Positions 25,915 through 35,535 of a DNA stretch of 64,000 nucleotides are shown here, in pieces. Under the pieces are notes generated by a model that saw only the letters and a program-made list of their open reading frames with translations, was not told where the DNA came from and made no database searches. Origin of the DNA: Actinobacteria bacterium IMCC26103 (lineage in GTDB: Bacteria > Actinomycetota > Actinomycetes > Nanopelagicales > Nanopelagicaceae); the NCBI GenBank assembly GCA_002284875.1, contig CP015604.1:868001-932000 (forward strand), given 5' to 3'. Position 1 is the stretch's first letter. The number at the start of each line of letters is the position of its first letter. The translations under genes were made by a program, and so were the position numbers.

Positions 25915-26579
25915 GCGCTTACCTTACCCAGTGCTTCCAGGAGATACTTCTCAACGATTGGTGAAACTTCAGAGATATCAATTTCCCGCTTGAGTTCTAT
26001 CGCCATGGAGGTCACGTCTGCATCGTCTATCCCGCACGGAACTATCTGGCCAAAGGCGGCTAAATCTGGAGATACATTTAACGCAAAGCCATGCATGCTC
26101 ACACCGCTTGCCACACGGATTCCGATTGCTGCGATTTTGCGGTCTCCTTTGACATCACTAATCCAAACACCAGATCGGTCATCAATGCGAACCGCGTTAA
26201 TACCGAAGTCACTGCAGACTTTAATTAGCGCACCTTCTATCGTGCGAACAAATCCGACAAGTTCGGTGGGTTTTAATAATTTTACGATTGGATAACCCAC
26301 TAATTGACCAGGCCCATGCCAAGTAATACGACCCCCACGATCCACATTTATTACGGGGGTTCCATCATTTGGAAATTCGGAAGGTTGGGTGCGCTTGCCG
26401 GCGGTGTAGACCGATGGATGTTCTAGCAGCAATAATGTATTTGGCCGATTACCCGAAGCAACTTTCAGATGAATTTCTCTTTGTAGGGCAAGTGCCGACT
26501 CATATTCCAGCAGCCCGAGGTGGTTTACCTCAATTTGCGACGCGCTTTGCACGGCGTCAGTGGGTGATTGAAGAGGCAC
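25911..26579 (-). CDS. lipB: octanoyltransferase
   Basis: Transfers octanoate from acyl carrier protein to lipoyl domains, the step before LipA. The 222-residue protein has [16 protein letters not shown], the acyl-binding [16 protein letters not shown] with the catalytic Lys upstream, and the catalytic Cys in [13 protein letters not shown]. The start is GTG at 26579, decided by TAGGCT 6 bases upstream. It heads the lipB-lipA-acyltransferase operon. Confidence 0.95.
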   Translation of the reverse strand: MPLQSPTDAVQSASQIEVNHLGLLEYESALALQREIHLKVASGNRPNTLLLLEHPSVYTAGKRTQPSEFPNDGTPVINVDRGGRITWHGPGQLVGYPIVKLLKPTELVGFVRTIEGALIKVCSDFGINAVRIDDRSGVWISDVKGDRKIAAIGIRVASGVSMHGFALNVSPDLAAFGQIVPCGIDDADVTSMAIELKREIDISEVSPIVEKYLLEALGKVSA

Positions 26580-26585
26580 AGGTAC

Positions 26586-26601
26586 AGCCTAAAGGTAGGC
26601 T
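26586..26601. promoter_or_regulatory. back-to-back -10 boxes of lipB and the MMPL gene
   Basis: AGCCTA-AAGG-TAGGCT is a perfect 6-bp inverted repeat. The minus-strand TAGGCT (26586-26591) ends 6 bases before the lipB GTG. The plus-strand TAGGCT (26596-26601) faces the MMPL gene. The two promoters would occlude each other. Confidence 0.5.
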
Positions 26602-26652
26602 GTGCTCCTAGCGAATTCTGCTCATAACTTAAGCCCGAAAGGCGAAAATATC

Positions 26653-28806
26653 GTGTCTATACAACGCGCCCAAAAGAACCGTAAACCCTATGCAATTGCC
26701 ATGTTGGTGGTTATCGCCTGGTTCATGATTACCGGCATCTTCGGGCCACTTTTTGGCAAGCTATCTTCGGTGCAAGAAAATAACAACTCATCATTTCTAC
26801 CCAAGGGCGCTGAAGCAACGCTTGCTGCAGATGAGATCAAGGAGTTCTCAGCGCAAGATACCTTTGCTTTTCCAACTCTCGTACTTTTTGAGGGTTCTGC
26901 TACTCCAGCAACGCTCGCTGTGATTAGCGATCACGTATCAAAGGTTGGGTCGTTAACTCTCTCAGGGACCTCAGCAAGAATTTCAGATTACCTAGCTCCC
27001 GGCCAATCGATAACTGTATTCCCAGCGCAAGATGGCAAGGCGCTGCTTGCAAACATTCCACTTGATGGAAATTCATTAGCCAAAGTTCTGCCAAACGATA
27101 AACCGGTTCTGCCGGCGATAATCGATGCGCTGCGCACCGATATCGCACCGATTGCGAAAGCAAATGGCTTTGAGCCATATGTAACTGGCCCCGGTGGATT
27201 ATTGGGCGATCTCTTTGGTGCCTTTGGCACGCTAGATTCTTCTCTATTGCTTACAACACTTGGCGTTGTAGCAATCATTTTGATCGCAGTCTACCGATCA
27301 CCAGTGCTTTGGATTATTCCCCTCATGTCCGCACTGTTCGCGCTATCTACTGCCGGTGGAATTGTCTACCTACTTGCCAAAAACAACATCATCGATGTTG
27401 ATGGCCAATCACAAGGAATTCTCTCTGTTTTGGTAATTGGTGCTGCGACCGATTATGCACTTTTGTTGATCGCGCGCTATCGCGAAGAACTTCACTTCAC
27501 CGACAATCGATTTATGGCAATGCGCGCTGCATACAAAGGCGTCTGGGAACCGATCTTGGCATCAGGTTCTACAGTTTCGATCTCGCTTTTAATCTTGCTC
27601 TTTAGCAAGCTAACAAATACGGCAGGTCTCGGGCCCATTGGCGCGATCGGAATTGTGTGTTCCATGATCACGATCCTTACCCTTTTGCCTGCGCTGCTAT
27701 TGATCTTTGGCCGCTGGATTTTCTGGCCACGTGTGCCTAAAAACGATGGTGATGATCATGTGATGACAGGTGTTTGGTCAAAAATTGCAAACTCAATTGG
27801 CCGCAATCCTCGCAAGGCATGGATTATTACCGGCGTAATTTTGTTGGGATTCGCTGGCGCATCTTCAACCTTAAAGGCAGACGGCATCGGAACGGTAGAC
27901 ACCTTTACTGGTAATCCTGAATCTGTTGTCGGTCAAAAACTCCTCGTCACACATTTCCCTGGTGGTGAAGGCGATCCGACTCAGATTGTCATAGATGTTA
28001 ATAAATTGGCAGCGGTAACAGCTGCAGTTAAATCTGCCCCTGGTGTAACGGATGTAGTTCCGATGCTCGATGGAATGGAACTACCTGGACAACCAAAGCC
28101 GGAAATGAAAGTTGTTAACGGGCGAGCTATTCTAAATGTCACCTTAGACAAGGCGCCAGATAGCGTCGAAGCAGGTAATGACATTCCTAAGATTCGCGAA
28201 GTTGCACATACCGCAGATTCCACATCCTTAGTAGGTGGCACTAGCGCCGTTTATTACGATGTTCGATCTGCAAATAATCGTGATAACCATACAATTATTC
28301 CGATTATTCTCTTGGTCATTACTTTAATTCTAGGTTTATTGTTGCGCAGTATTCTGAGCGCTATCGTTCTACTTGGAACAGTTGTCCTCAGTTATTTTGC
28401 AACTTTAGGTGTGTGCGCACTTGTCTTTAACCATATCTTTGGTTTTGCTGGTGGCGATAACTCCTTCCCACTCTTCGCATTCATATTCTTGGTTGCACTT
28501 GGTATTGATTACAACATCTTCTTGATGACCCGCGTGCGTGAAGAAAGCGGCAAAATTGGCACTCGCGCAGGCGTTGTAAAGGGCGTGACCGTCACTGGCG
28601 CAGTCATTACATCTGCAGGCATCGTCTTGGCTGCAACTTTCGCGGTCTTGGGACTTCTGCCTTTGGTCCCACTTGCCGAACTTGGCTTCGCTGTGGGATT
28701 TGGCGTTCTGCTGGATACGATCATTGTGCGCTCCATTTTGGTACCTGCTCTGGTCCACGAGATTGGACCAAAGATCTGGTGGCCATCTAAATTGCAAAAT
28801 AAGTAA
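26653..28806 (+). CDS. MMPL-family membrane transporter
   Basis: A 717-residue RND-superfamily exporter with a membrane helix near the N-terminus, a large external loop, then a five-helix bundle repeated twice. ATDYALLLIARYREE and LGIDYNIFLMTRVREES are the matched motifs of the two halves. MMPL proteins export lipids or other hydrophobic compounds. I chose GTG at 26653, with AAAGGCGA 7 bases upstream and a leader of about 45 bases from the TAGGCT box. A longer frame starts at 26602 but lacks a ribosome binding site. Confidence 0.85.
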   Translation: MSIQRAQKNRKPYAIAMLVVIAWFMITGIFGPLFGKLSSVQENNNSSFLPKGAEATLAADEIKEFSAQDTFAFPTLVLFEGSATPATLAVISDHVSKVGSLTLSGTSARISDYLAPGQSITVFPAQDGKALLANIPLDGNSLAKVLPNDKPVLPAIIDALRTDIAPIAKANGFEPYVTGPGGLLGDLFGAFGTLDSSLLLTTLGVVAIILIAVYRSPVLWIIPLMSALFALSTAGGIVYLLAKNNIIDVDGQSQGILSVLVIGAATDYALLLIARYREELHFTDNRFMAMRAAYKGVWEPILASGSTVSISLLILLFSKLTNTAGLGPIGAIGIVCSMITILTLLPALLLIFGRWIFWPRVPKNDGDDHVMTGVWSKIANSIGRNPRKAWIITGVILLGFAGASSTLKADGIGTVDTFTGNPESVVGQKLLVTHFPGGEGDPTQIVIDVNKLAAVTAAVKSAPGVTDVVPMLDGMELPGQPKPEMKVVNGRAILNVTLDKAPDSVEAGNDIPKIREVAHTADSTSLVGGTSAVYYDVRSANNRDNHTIIPIILLVITLILGLLLRSILSAIVLLGTVVLSYFATLGVCALVFNHIFGFAGGDNSFPLFAFIFLVALGIDYNIFLMTRVREESGKIGTRAGVVKGVTVTGAVITSAGIVLAATFAVLGLLPLVPLAELGFAVGFGVLLDTIIVRSILVPALVHEIGPKIWWPSKLQNK

Positions 28807-28820
28807 GCCTTGCAACTTAG

Positions 28821-29987
28821 ATGTATGTAGTAATCGGTGCCGGTCTTGCAGGTTTGAGCGCAGCTCTAACCTTGCAAGAAGCAGGCGCTGATGTCACGGT
28901 TTTGGATGCATCAGATCGGGTCGGCGGACGTGTCGCAAGCGATTTAATTGATGGCTTCATCCTGGATCGCGGTTTTCAACTAATTAATTTAAATTATCCT
29001 GAAATCCAACTTTGGGGGATTGGCGAAGAGTTAGATTTTAAGTTAGCGCCGCGTTCGGTACGTGTCTCCTATGACCAATCACATGTATCTCTGGGGGACC
29101 CGCGCAATTCGCCTTTTTCAATATTCTCTGGAGCCTCAGGATCACTCATCGCAAAGGCTTGCTTTCTCAAATATTTGCTCTCAAAACCGAGGTTAAATGA
29201 GAGCGTTGAAGCGCACTTAATTCGCAGCGGCACCACAGATCTATATAAAAAAGCCTTAAAGCCATTTCTTCAAGGCGTTTTTCTTGCAGATCCTGCGCGA
29301 GTTAGCGCAGTTGTGGGGCGAGAGGTTATTGGATCATTTATCTCAGGGAGATCGGGAATTCCCGCCAATGGAGTCGCAGCACTACCACAAGCTTTAGCAA
29401 AGAGAGTTACAAATTTGCAGATCAATACCCGCGTGGAAGAGATCCGGGGAAATCTTCTAGTTACAAATCATGGTGATGTAAAAGCCAAGAAGATCATCTT
29501 GGCAACAGATTTAACTACGGCAGGTCAGCTATTAGGAGCTACGCAGGTGACTCCGTTATTGAGTTCGACTACTTGGTATCACGCAACTGATTCGGCGCCT
29601 ACGGAAAATGCGCAGCTTGCGATTGATTCGCAGTATCGCGGGCCAGTAGTTAATTCAATTGTTATCTCAAATCTTTCGGCTAACTACGCCCCAGCAGGTC
29701 AGTCTTTAATTTCATCCACAACTATTTCGCATGCTTCAGAATCAGAGGTTCGCCGCCACTTAGCGTTGCTTTGGGGAGCCTCAACTGCATACTGGCGCTT
29801 CTTAGCCAAGTACGAGATTCATTCTGCGTTGCCGTTATTTGCTCCCGGTGCGCAAAAGATCCAAAGTTCGCGGATGAGTGAAAATATTTATCGTGCGGGT
29901 GATTATTTAGCAGCGCCTTCACAAAACGGTGCGATGTTATCTGGAAGGTTAGCGGCGCAAGAGTTACTGCTCGACGAGGGCTTCTAG
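28821..29987 (+). CDS. FAD-dependent amine-oxidase-like oxidoreductase
   Basis: A 388-residue flavoprotein with the FAD-binding MYVVIGAGLAGLSAAL, then VLDASDRVGGRVASD, and the C-terminal RAGDYLAAPSQNGAMLSG. It belongs to the protoporphyrinogen-oxidase/phytoene-desaturase-like group of FAD enzymes. The substrate is unknown. It follows the MMPL gene by 14 bases and probably shares its transcript. The 3' end overlaps the convergent SDR gene by 24 bases. Confidence 0.8.
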   Translation: MYVVIGAGLAGLSAALTLQEAGADVTVLDASDRVGGRVASDLIDGFILDRGFQLINLNYPEIQLWGIGEELDFKLAPRSVRVSYDQSHVSLGDPRNSPFSIFSGASGSLIAKACFLKYLLSKPRLNESVEAHLIRSGTTDLYKKALKPFLQGVFLADPARVSAVVGREVIGSFISGRSGIPANGVAALPQALAKRVTNLQINTRVEEIRGNLLVTNHGDVKAKKIILATDLTTAGQLLGATQVTPLLSSTTWYHATDSAPTENAQLAIDSQYRGPVVNSIVISNLSANYAPAGQSLISSTTISHASESEVRRHLALLWGASTAYWRFLAKYEIHSALPLFAPGAQKIQSSRMSENIYRAGDYLAAPSQNGAMLSGRLAAQELLLDEGF

Positions 29988-30854
29988 CGCATTTGTTATA
30001 TGCGGATAATCCCATTGGAAGCCAGCTTCAGTTAGCGCGGTTGGCATAACTTTCTTTGAACCAAGTACTTCGCTAGAAAAACCACCGAGTGCAATCTTTA
30101 GAGCAATTGCTGGAGCAGGAAAGAGTGCAGGTCGCTTCATCGCACGAGCAAGAGCGGCAGTGAATTCTTGATTGGTCACTGGATTTGGGGAGGTTAAATT
30201 CACTGGACCTGTGATTTCGTTTTCGAGGGCGAAGGTAATCGCACGAACGACATCATGCAGAGTTATCCACGACCACCATTGCTTGCCTGAACCTAATTTT
30301 CCGCCTAGCCCAAAGCGGAACAGGGGCAACATGCGTCCAAGTGCTCCACCTGTGGGATCCAGAACTAGCCCAGTACGAAGTTTTACAGTGCGCACTTCAC
30401 CAGCTAAATCGGCAGCCCCTTCCCACTCGCGGCAAACCGCAGCCAGAAAATCATTTCCAACAGAGTCGGATTCAACAACTGCGCGATTGCCAGAATCTCC
30501 ATACCAACCAATAGCGCTGGCTGAGATGAAAACTTGTGGTTTAACTTCTGCCACAGCATTTGCAATCGCAGTTGTTCCGAGTAAACGTGAATTTAAGATC
30601 TCTGATTTAAAGCGTTTGGTCCAACGTTTATCGCTAACACCAACACCAGCTAGGTGGATCACTGCATCTACTCCGCGTAGAGCTTCAACATCTACAAAGC
30701 CGGTCTTGGGATCCCACTGAATTTCCTCTGGAGAGACTGGTGCGCGTCGAACTAAACGTTGGACAGTGTGGCCTTCAGATTTTAAGTGGCCGACTAGTGC
30801 GCTACCGATTAAACCGGAGGCGCCAGTGATGGCAATTCTTTGGGGAACCTTCAT
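29964..30854 (-). CDS. TIGR01777-family SDR oxidoreductase
   Basis: A 296-residue atypical SDR related to YfcH/SDR39U1. The N-terminal IAITGASGLIGSALVGHLKS gives the NAD(P) site, followed by DAVIHLAGVGVSDKRWT and SASAIGWYGD. GGKLGSGKQWWSWITLHDVV and the C-terminal DUF1731-type segment ending with WDYPHITNALEAL complete the family signature. The function in bacteria is not settled. It is downstream of nothing obvious on its strand and ends inside the FAD gene. Confidence 0.85.
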   Translation of the reverse strand: MKVPQRIAITGASGLIGSALVGHLKSEGHTVQRLVRRAPVSPEEIQWDPKTGFVDVEALRGVDAVIHLAGVGVSDKRWTKRFKSEILNSRLLGTTAIANAVAEVKPQVFISASAIGWYGDSGNRAVVESDSVGNDFLAAVCREWEGAADLAGEVRTVKLRTGLVLDPTGGALGRMLPLFRFGLGGKLGSGKQWWSWITLHDVVRAITFALENEITGPVNLTSPNPVTNQEFTAALARAMKRPALFPAPAIALKIALGGFSSEVLGSKKVMPTALTEAGFQWDYPHITNALEALVEQ

Positions 30855-30859
30855 AGATA

Positions 30860-32503
30860 TTAGAGACCTAGGTCAGATTCAAATGCGCCGCCTTCGAGGC
30901 GCTCTTTCAAAGTAACTAGGAAGCGGGCCGCATCGGCGCCATCTACTACGCGATGATCGTATGAAAGCCCGAGATAGACCATAGAGCGAATTGCAATTGT
31001 TTCTCCGCCATCTTCGCCCTTAACAACCATCGGACGCTTTACGACTGCACCCAAACCAAGGATTGCGACCTGCGGTTGGTTAATGATTGGTGTATCAAAG
31101 AGCGCGCCGCGGCTGCCAGTGTTGGTAAGAGTAAATGTTCCTCCGCCTAATTCATCTGGAGTTACTTTGTTATCCCGAGTGCGAGCTGCCAGATCTGCGA
31201 TCTTACGAGCGATTCCGCCCATATTTAGGTCACCTGCGTTATGGATTACTGGAACGAGCAATCCACGTTCGGTATCTACTGCAATACCTAAATGTTCTGC
31301 ACCGTGATAAATAATCTGATCGCCTTCAACGGATGAGTTAAGTACCGGGTGCTGCTTTAGCGCTTCGCAAACAGCGACGGCAAAGAAAGGAAGGAATGAA
31401 AGCTTGACGCCCTCGCGCGCTTCAAAAGTTGGCTTAGAGCGATCGCGCAGACGAGCGATCTTTGTGACGTCAACTTCGATAACGGTGGTTAGCTGCGCAC
31501 TAACTTGCAGTGATTCCACCATTCGCGCTGCGATAACTTTGCGAAGTCGCGACATAGTCACCGTCGTACCGCGCAGTGGCGAAACGGCAACAGGTGCTGC
31601 AGAGCGCTGTGTTGTCGCAGCGGCTGGCGCAGATGTAACAGGCGCTGCAGATGGAGAACTAACTTTTGGTGCTGCCGCTTGCACATCTTCTTTGCGAATT
31701 CGTCCGCCGACGCCCGTGCCAGTTACATTTGCGAGATTTACGCCAAGTTCAGAAGCGAGTTTGCGCACGATCGGAGTTACATAAGCATCAAGTGGTTGCG
31801 AAACTGCAACAGGTGCGGCAATTGGTGCTGCTGGTGTTTGAACGGGAGCTACAGGCGCTGCTACAACAGGTGCGACAACTGGAGCTGCGACTACTGGAGC
31901 AGGCGCAGCAACTGCACCCGCGCCACCGATAACGGCCAAGCGAGCACCGACTGGGACAGTTGTATCTACTGGTACATCAATTGAAATAATCGTTCCGGCA
32001 ACAGGTGAAGGAATTTCTGTATCGACTTTATCTGTAGAAACTTCCAGCAGAGCTTCATCTACTGCAACGCTATCGCCAACTGCCTTTAACCAGCGGGTGA
32101 CTGTTCCTTCGCTAACGCTCTCGCCAAGTGCGGGCATCGTAATGATTGTTCCGGCGCTGCTTGCAGATGGAGTTGCAACTGGTGCTGCAGGGGGAGGAGT
32201 TACTGGTGCTGCAACTGGTGCTGCAACTGGTGCTGCAACTGGTGCTGGCGTTGCAGCAAGGGCTGCGCCATCTGCAATGATCGCAAGTTCGGCACCAACT
32301 GGAACCGTCTGATCTATTCCGACAACAATCTTTTGTAACGTGCCGGCAACAGGTGAAGGAATTTCGGTATCGACTTTATCGGTCGATACTTCAAGGAGCG
32401 GCTCATCCATTGCGACGTGATCGCCTTCGGCTTTGAGCCAACGTGTAACTGTTCCTTCGCTGACGCTCTCGCCAAGTGCGGGCATCGTTACTGAGAAAGT
32501 CAT
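30860..32503 (-). CDS. sucB: 2-oxo acid dehydrogenase E2 (dihydrolipoamide acyltransferase) with two lipoyl domains
   Basis: The 547-residue E2 core of a 2-oxo acid dehydrogenase. Two lipoyl domains (about 1-76 and 121-196) each carry the lipoylated Lys in [18 protein letters not shown]. Ala/Pro-rich linkers, a peripheral subunit-binding domain (about 245-280) and the catalytic domain ending with [12 protein letters not shown] follow, with the catalytic His and Asp. In actinobacteria this architecture usually serves 2-oxoglutarate or pyruvate dehydrogenase, so sucB is the likely, not proven, name. The gene lies just after lpdA on the same strand. Confidence 0.9.
   Translation of the reverse strand: MTFSVTMPALGESVSEGTVTRWLKAEGDHVAMDEPLLEVSTDKVDTEIPSPVAGTLQKIVVGIDQTVPVGAELAIIADGAALAATPAPVAAPVAAPVAAPVTPPPAAPVATPSASSAGTIITMPALGESVSEGTVTRWLKAVGDSVAVDEALLEVSTDKVDTEIPSPVAGTIISIDVPVDTTVPVGARLAVIGGAGAVAAPAPVVAAPVVAPVVAAPVAPVQTPAAPIAAPVAVSQPLDAYVTPIVRKLASELGVNLANVTGTGVGGRIRKEDVQAAAPKVSSPSAAPVTSAPAAATTQRSAAPVAVSPLRGTTVTMSRLRKVIAARMVESLQVSAQLTTVIEVDVTKIARLRDRSKPTFEAREGVKLSFLPFFAVAVCEALKQHPVLNSSVEGDQIIYHGAEHLGIAVDTERGLLVPVIHNAGDLNMGGIARKIADLAARTRDNKVTPDELGGGTFTLTNTGSRGALFDTPIINQPQVAILGLGAVVKRPMVVKGEDGGETIAIRSMVYLGLSYDHRVVDGADAARFLVTLKERLEGGAFESDLGL
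32202..32246. repeat. 12-bp tandem repeat in the E2 linker
   Basis: About 3.8 copies of ACTGGTGCTGCA (32202-32213, 32214-32225, 32226-32237, partial to 32246). They encode the Ala-Pro-Val-Ala repeats of the first linker. Such repeats can change copy number without shifting frame. Confidence 0.85.
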
Positions 32504-32523
32504 AACTTTTTCCTTTTCCTTAA

Positions 32524-33891
32524 TTAACCGTGAGCGTGCAGTGGTTTACCAGCAAGGGCCATGTGCGCCTCACCCATTGCTTCAGAGAGCGTTGGATGAG
32601 CATGGATGAAAGGTGCAACATCATCTGCTGATGCTTCCCAGTTAAAGATTAGTTGTGCTTCAGCTAAAAGTTCACCGACGCGCGAGCCGACCATATGGAT
32701 ACCTAGAACTGGGCCACCTTTTTGCGAGACCAATTTGATAGATCCTGCGGTACGTAAGATCTGTGCTTTTCCGTTACCGGCTAAGTCGTAATTAAGTTCA
32801 ACCACGTCATACCCACGTTCTTTTGCCTGCGCTGTTGTTAGGCCGACAGAGGCAACTTCTGGTTCAGAGTAAGTAACGCGAGGCACACCATCGTAATTAA
32901 TTGGACGAGGATTCAATCCTGCAATCTCTTCGGCAACGAGAATTCCCTCGCCAAAACCTACGTGAGCTAGCTGCAAAGTTGGGATCAAATCTCCTACGGC
33001 CCAAATGCCTGGAACGTTTGTGCGGCACTTGTTATCAACCAGGATGTAACCGCGATCCATGGTTATGCCTCGTTCTTCATATCCCAGATTTGCCGAAACC
33101 GGTCCACGTCCGACCGCCACGAGAAGAACTTCGGCGGTAAATGCCTTGCCGTCTTCCAAAGTGATAGTTACGCCATCGGCGGTAACAGTGTGAGATTTAA
33201 AGCGCACACCAAGTTCAAAGTTAATACCGCGCTTGCGATAAGCGCGCTCTAGCTGCTTACTTGAAGATTCATCTTCCAAAGCGACAAGGTGAGGCAAGCC
33301 TTCAATGATGGTTACTTCGGCCCCAAAGGATTTCCAGACTGATGCAAATTCGCAGCCAATGACTCCGCCGCCAAGAACTATTACGCTCTTTGGAACATAA
33401 TCTAGTTTCATCGCGTGGTCAGAAGTCATTACTCGCTTGCCATCAATTTCTAAGCCAGGCAGAGTCTTGGCATATGAGCCAGTAGCTAGAACAATATTTT
33501 TACCAGTGTACTTTGCACCATTTACTTCAACGGTATCTTTGCCAACTAATTTACCGTGGCCTTCGATATAGGTGATATTTCTAGATTTAACTAAACCTTG
33601 TAGCCCTTTATGGAGCTTATTGATTACTCCATCTTTATATGAATTAACGCCCGTCATATCTATCGAATTAAAAGTAGCGTTGATTCCGAAATGGCTAGCC
33701 TCGCGAGTGCCATCGGCAATCTCACCAGCATGCAGGAGCGCCTTAGTTGGAATACATCCGCGGTGCAGACATGTGCCGCCGAGTTTGTCCGCTTCGATCA
33801 AAGCCACATTCAAACCTAGTTGAGCCCCGCGTAGTGCTGCTGCGTATCCGCCGCTGCCGCCACCTAAAATTACAAGATCAAAGTTGGACAC
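32524..33891 (-). CDS. lpdA: dihydrolipoyl dehydrogenase
   Basis: The E3 flavoprotein that reoxidises dihydrolipoamide with NAD. At 455 residues it is full length. The FAD site is [19 protein letters not shown], the redox disulfide [14 protein letters not shown], the NAD site [19 protein letters not shown], and the C-terminal catalytic His is in [16 protein letters not shown]. The start is GTG 33891, with GAGGGAGC about 10 bases upstream. It sits directly ahead of the E2 gene with 20 bases between, an E3-E2 operon. Confidence 0.95.
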   Translation of the reverse strand: MSNFDLVILGGGSGGYAAALRGAQLGLNVALIEADKLGGTCLHRGCIPTKALLHAGEIADGTREASHFGINATFNSIDMTGVNSYKDGVINKLHKGLQGLVKSRNITYIEGHGKLVGKDTVEVNGAKYTGKNIVLATGSYAKTLPGLEIDGKRVMTSDHAMKLDYVPKSVIVLGGGVIGCEFASVWKSFGAEVTIIEGLPHLVALEDESSSKQLERAYRKRGINFELGVRFKSHTVTADGVTITLEDGKAFTAEVLLVAVGRGPVSANLGYEERGITMDRGYILVDNKCRTNVPGIWAVGDLIPTLQLAHVGFGEGILVAEEIAGLNPRPINYDGVPRVTYSEPEVASVGLTTAQAKERGYDVVELNYDLAGNGKAQILRTAGSIKLVSQKGGPVLGIHMVGSRVGELLAEAQLIFNWEASADDVAPFIHAHPTLSEAMGEAHMALAGKPLHAHG

Positions 33892-33955
33892 CCGTGCGCG
33901 CTCCCTCGTAAAGCAATCTACTTAACGTGCCTATCTTGCCAGTTTTACCCAGTGA

Positions 33956-35467
33956 TTACGAAATTGCGGCAGATTGTGCCAGCGCCACCAAGGAGCGAAG
34001 GGCGATACCCGTTCCGCCTACAGGTGTGTAGCCATACGGGTCACCTTCGTTATAGGCAGGTCCTGCAATATCTAGATGTAACCAAGGTAACTCGGGGGCG
34101 ATAAATTCATTTAAGAATAGGCCAGCAACCATCATGCCGCCCATTCTCTCGCCGGTATTTGCCATATCGGCAACCGGTGAATCAAGGGATGCGCGAAGTT
34201 CAACAGGTAACGGCATCGGCCAGAAAGCTTCACCAACGCTCTTACTAACGGAAAAGAAGTGATCGCTGAAATCTTGGTTATTAGTCATTATCGCACTTGT
34301 GCGAGTTCCGAGTGCTACCACTTGTGCTCCAGTTAAAGTCGCTACATCAATAATTCCATCGAGCTTCTTATTTTCCTGTGCCTTAACTAAAGCATCTCCA
34401 AGTACGAGACGTCCTTCACAATCAGGATTTAAGACTTCAATAGTCTTTCCGCCAAACATCGTAATAATGTCACTAGGTCTAGTCGCGTTATCGCTAATCA
34501 TATTTTCAGCGAGTGGTGCATAGGCATCTATAGCCACGGGTAGCTTCATTAGCGCAATCGCAAGTGTTGCGGCACATACTGCAGCAGCGCCAGACATATC
34601 TGACTTCATTGCCTCCATACCAACAGCAGGCTTTAACGCCAGGCCACCGGTATCGAAAGTGATTCCCTTACCGACAAATGCGTAACTCTTCTTCGCTTTT
34701 GCTTTAACGGGGGTGTATGAAATTTGTAGAAGTCGCGGCGGATTTGCAGAGCCTTGACCAACAGCGGTAATCCCACCGTAGCCCTTTGATTTAAGTTGTG
34801 ATTCGGTCATCACCGAAACCTTCAGACCAGCAGTAGCGCCGCCGGCTTTCTTAACAAGTGCCGTAAATTCTTTGCAAAATGAATCCGGGGTTAAATGGCT
34901 CGGCGGAGTATTAATCAAATCTCGAACTAAATTGGTGTATTCGCCGATGACTGCGGCGCGTTTGATTGCATCTTTAGCCTCAGCTTTGTTGGCGAGGTTT
35001 GAATGAATAGTCGCTGACTTAAGGCTTAACTGGCGCTCTTTCATTGAATCTACCCGGAACTTATTAAAGGTATAGCCGCCAAGTGCAACACCTTGCGCAA
35101 TAGCCTCCAACGTGGAAATTTTCTTTGCCGGTAGCGAGAAGGTTGCACCGGTACTTCCTGCAAGGGAGCGCGCGGCCGCTCCTGCTGCGCGACGAAGTAT
35201 CTCATCATCTTGCGTTGTTTTATTCTTACCGAGTCCCGTGAAGACAAGTAGTCGAGTAGTTAGGCCAGGAATTTTTATTACTTCATCGCACTTTCCAGTC
35301 GCGCCCAAATCGGCGAGGCTTTGCAGCAATTTCTTAGTATCGAGGGCGATATCGCCACTTTCTATAACTAACGTTGCCTTGCTATCTTTCAAAGACTTCT
35401 TGTAGGAGAGGCCAATGACCAGAATCTCATCTTTGATGATGCCATCGGATAGACGAAGGGCGGTCAT
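33956..35467 (-). CDS. pepA: leucyl aminopeptidase (M17)
   Basis: A two-metal cytosolic aminopeptidase of 503 residues. The metal ligands lie in VGKGITFDTGGLALKP and SDMSGAAAV. The family signature appears as NPDCEGRLVLGDAL, where the usual form is NTDAEGRL. Thr-to-Pro and Ala-to-Cys are therefore changed, but the Asp and Glu ligands are kept. The N-terminal domain (about 1-180) is the variable PepA domain. AAGGAGA stands 5 bases before the ATG. Divergent gcvT starts 68 bases away. Confidence 0.92.
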   Translation of the reverse strand: MTALRLSDGIIKDEILVIGLSYKKSLKDSKATLVIESGDIALDTKKLLQSLADLGATGKCDEVIKIPGLTTRLLVFTGLGKNKTTQDDEILRRAAGAAARSLAGSTGATFSLPAKKISTLEAIAQGVALGGYTFNKFRVDSMKERQLSLKSATIHSNLANKAEAKDAIKRAAVIGEYTNLVRDLINTPPSHLTPDSFCKEFTALVKKAGGATAGLKVSVMTESQLKSKGYGGITAVGQGSANPPRLLQISYTPVKAKAKKSYAFVGKGITFDTGGLALKPAVGMEAMKSDMSGAAAVCAATLAIALMKLPVAIDAYAPLAENMISDNATRPSDIITMFGGKTIEVLNPDCEGRLVLGDALVKAQENKKLDGIIDVATLTGAQVVALGTRTSAIMTNNQDFSDHFFSVSKSVGEAFWPMPLPVELRASLDSPVADMANTGERMGGMMVAGLFLNEFIAPELPWLHLDIAGPAYNEGDPYGYTPVGGTGIALRSLVALAQSAAIS

Positions 35468-35523
35468 TAAATCTCCTTAGAAACGGGCGGTAATTACGCC
35501 CTGAATTTTGCCTGAGGTAAGTG

Positions 35524-35529
35524 TAAGTT
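35524..35529 (+). promoter_or_regulatory. -10 box of gcvT
   Basis: TAAGTT ends 6 bases before the ATG at 35536. Confidence 0.45.
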
Positions 35530-35535
35530 GTTGCT

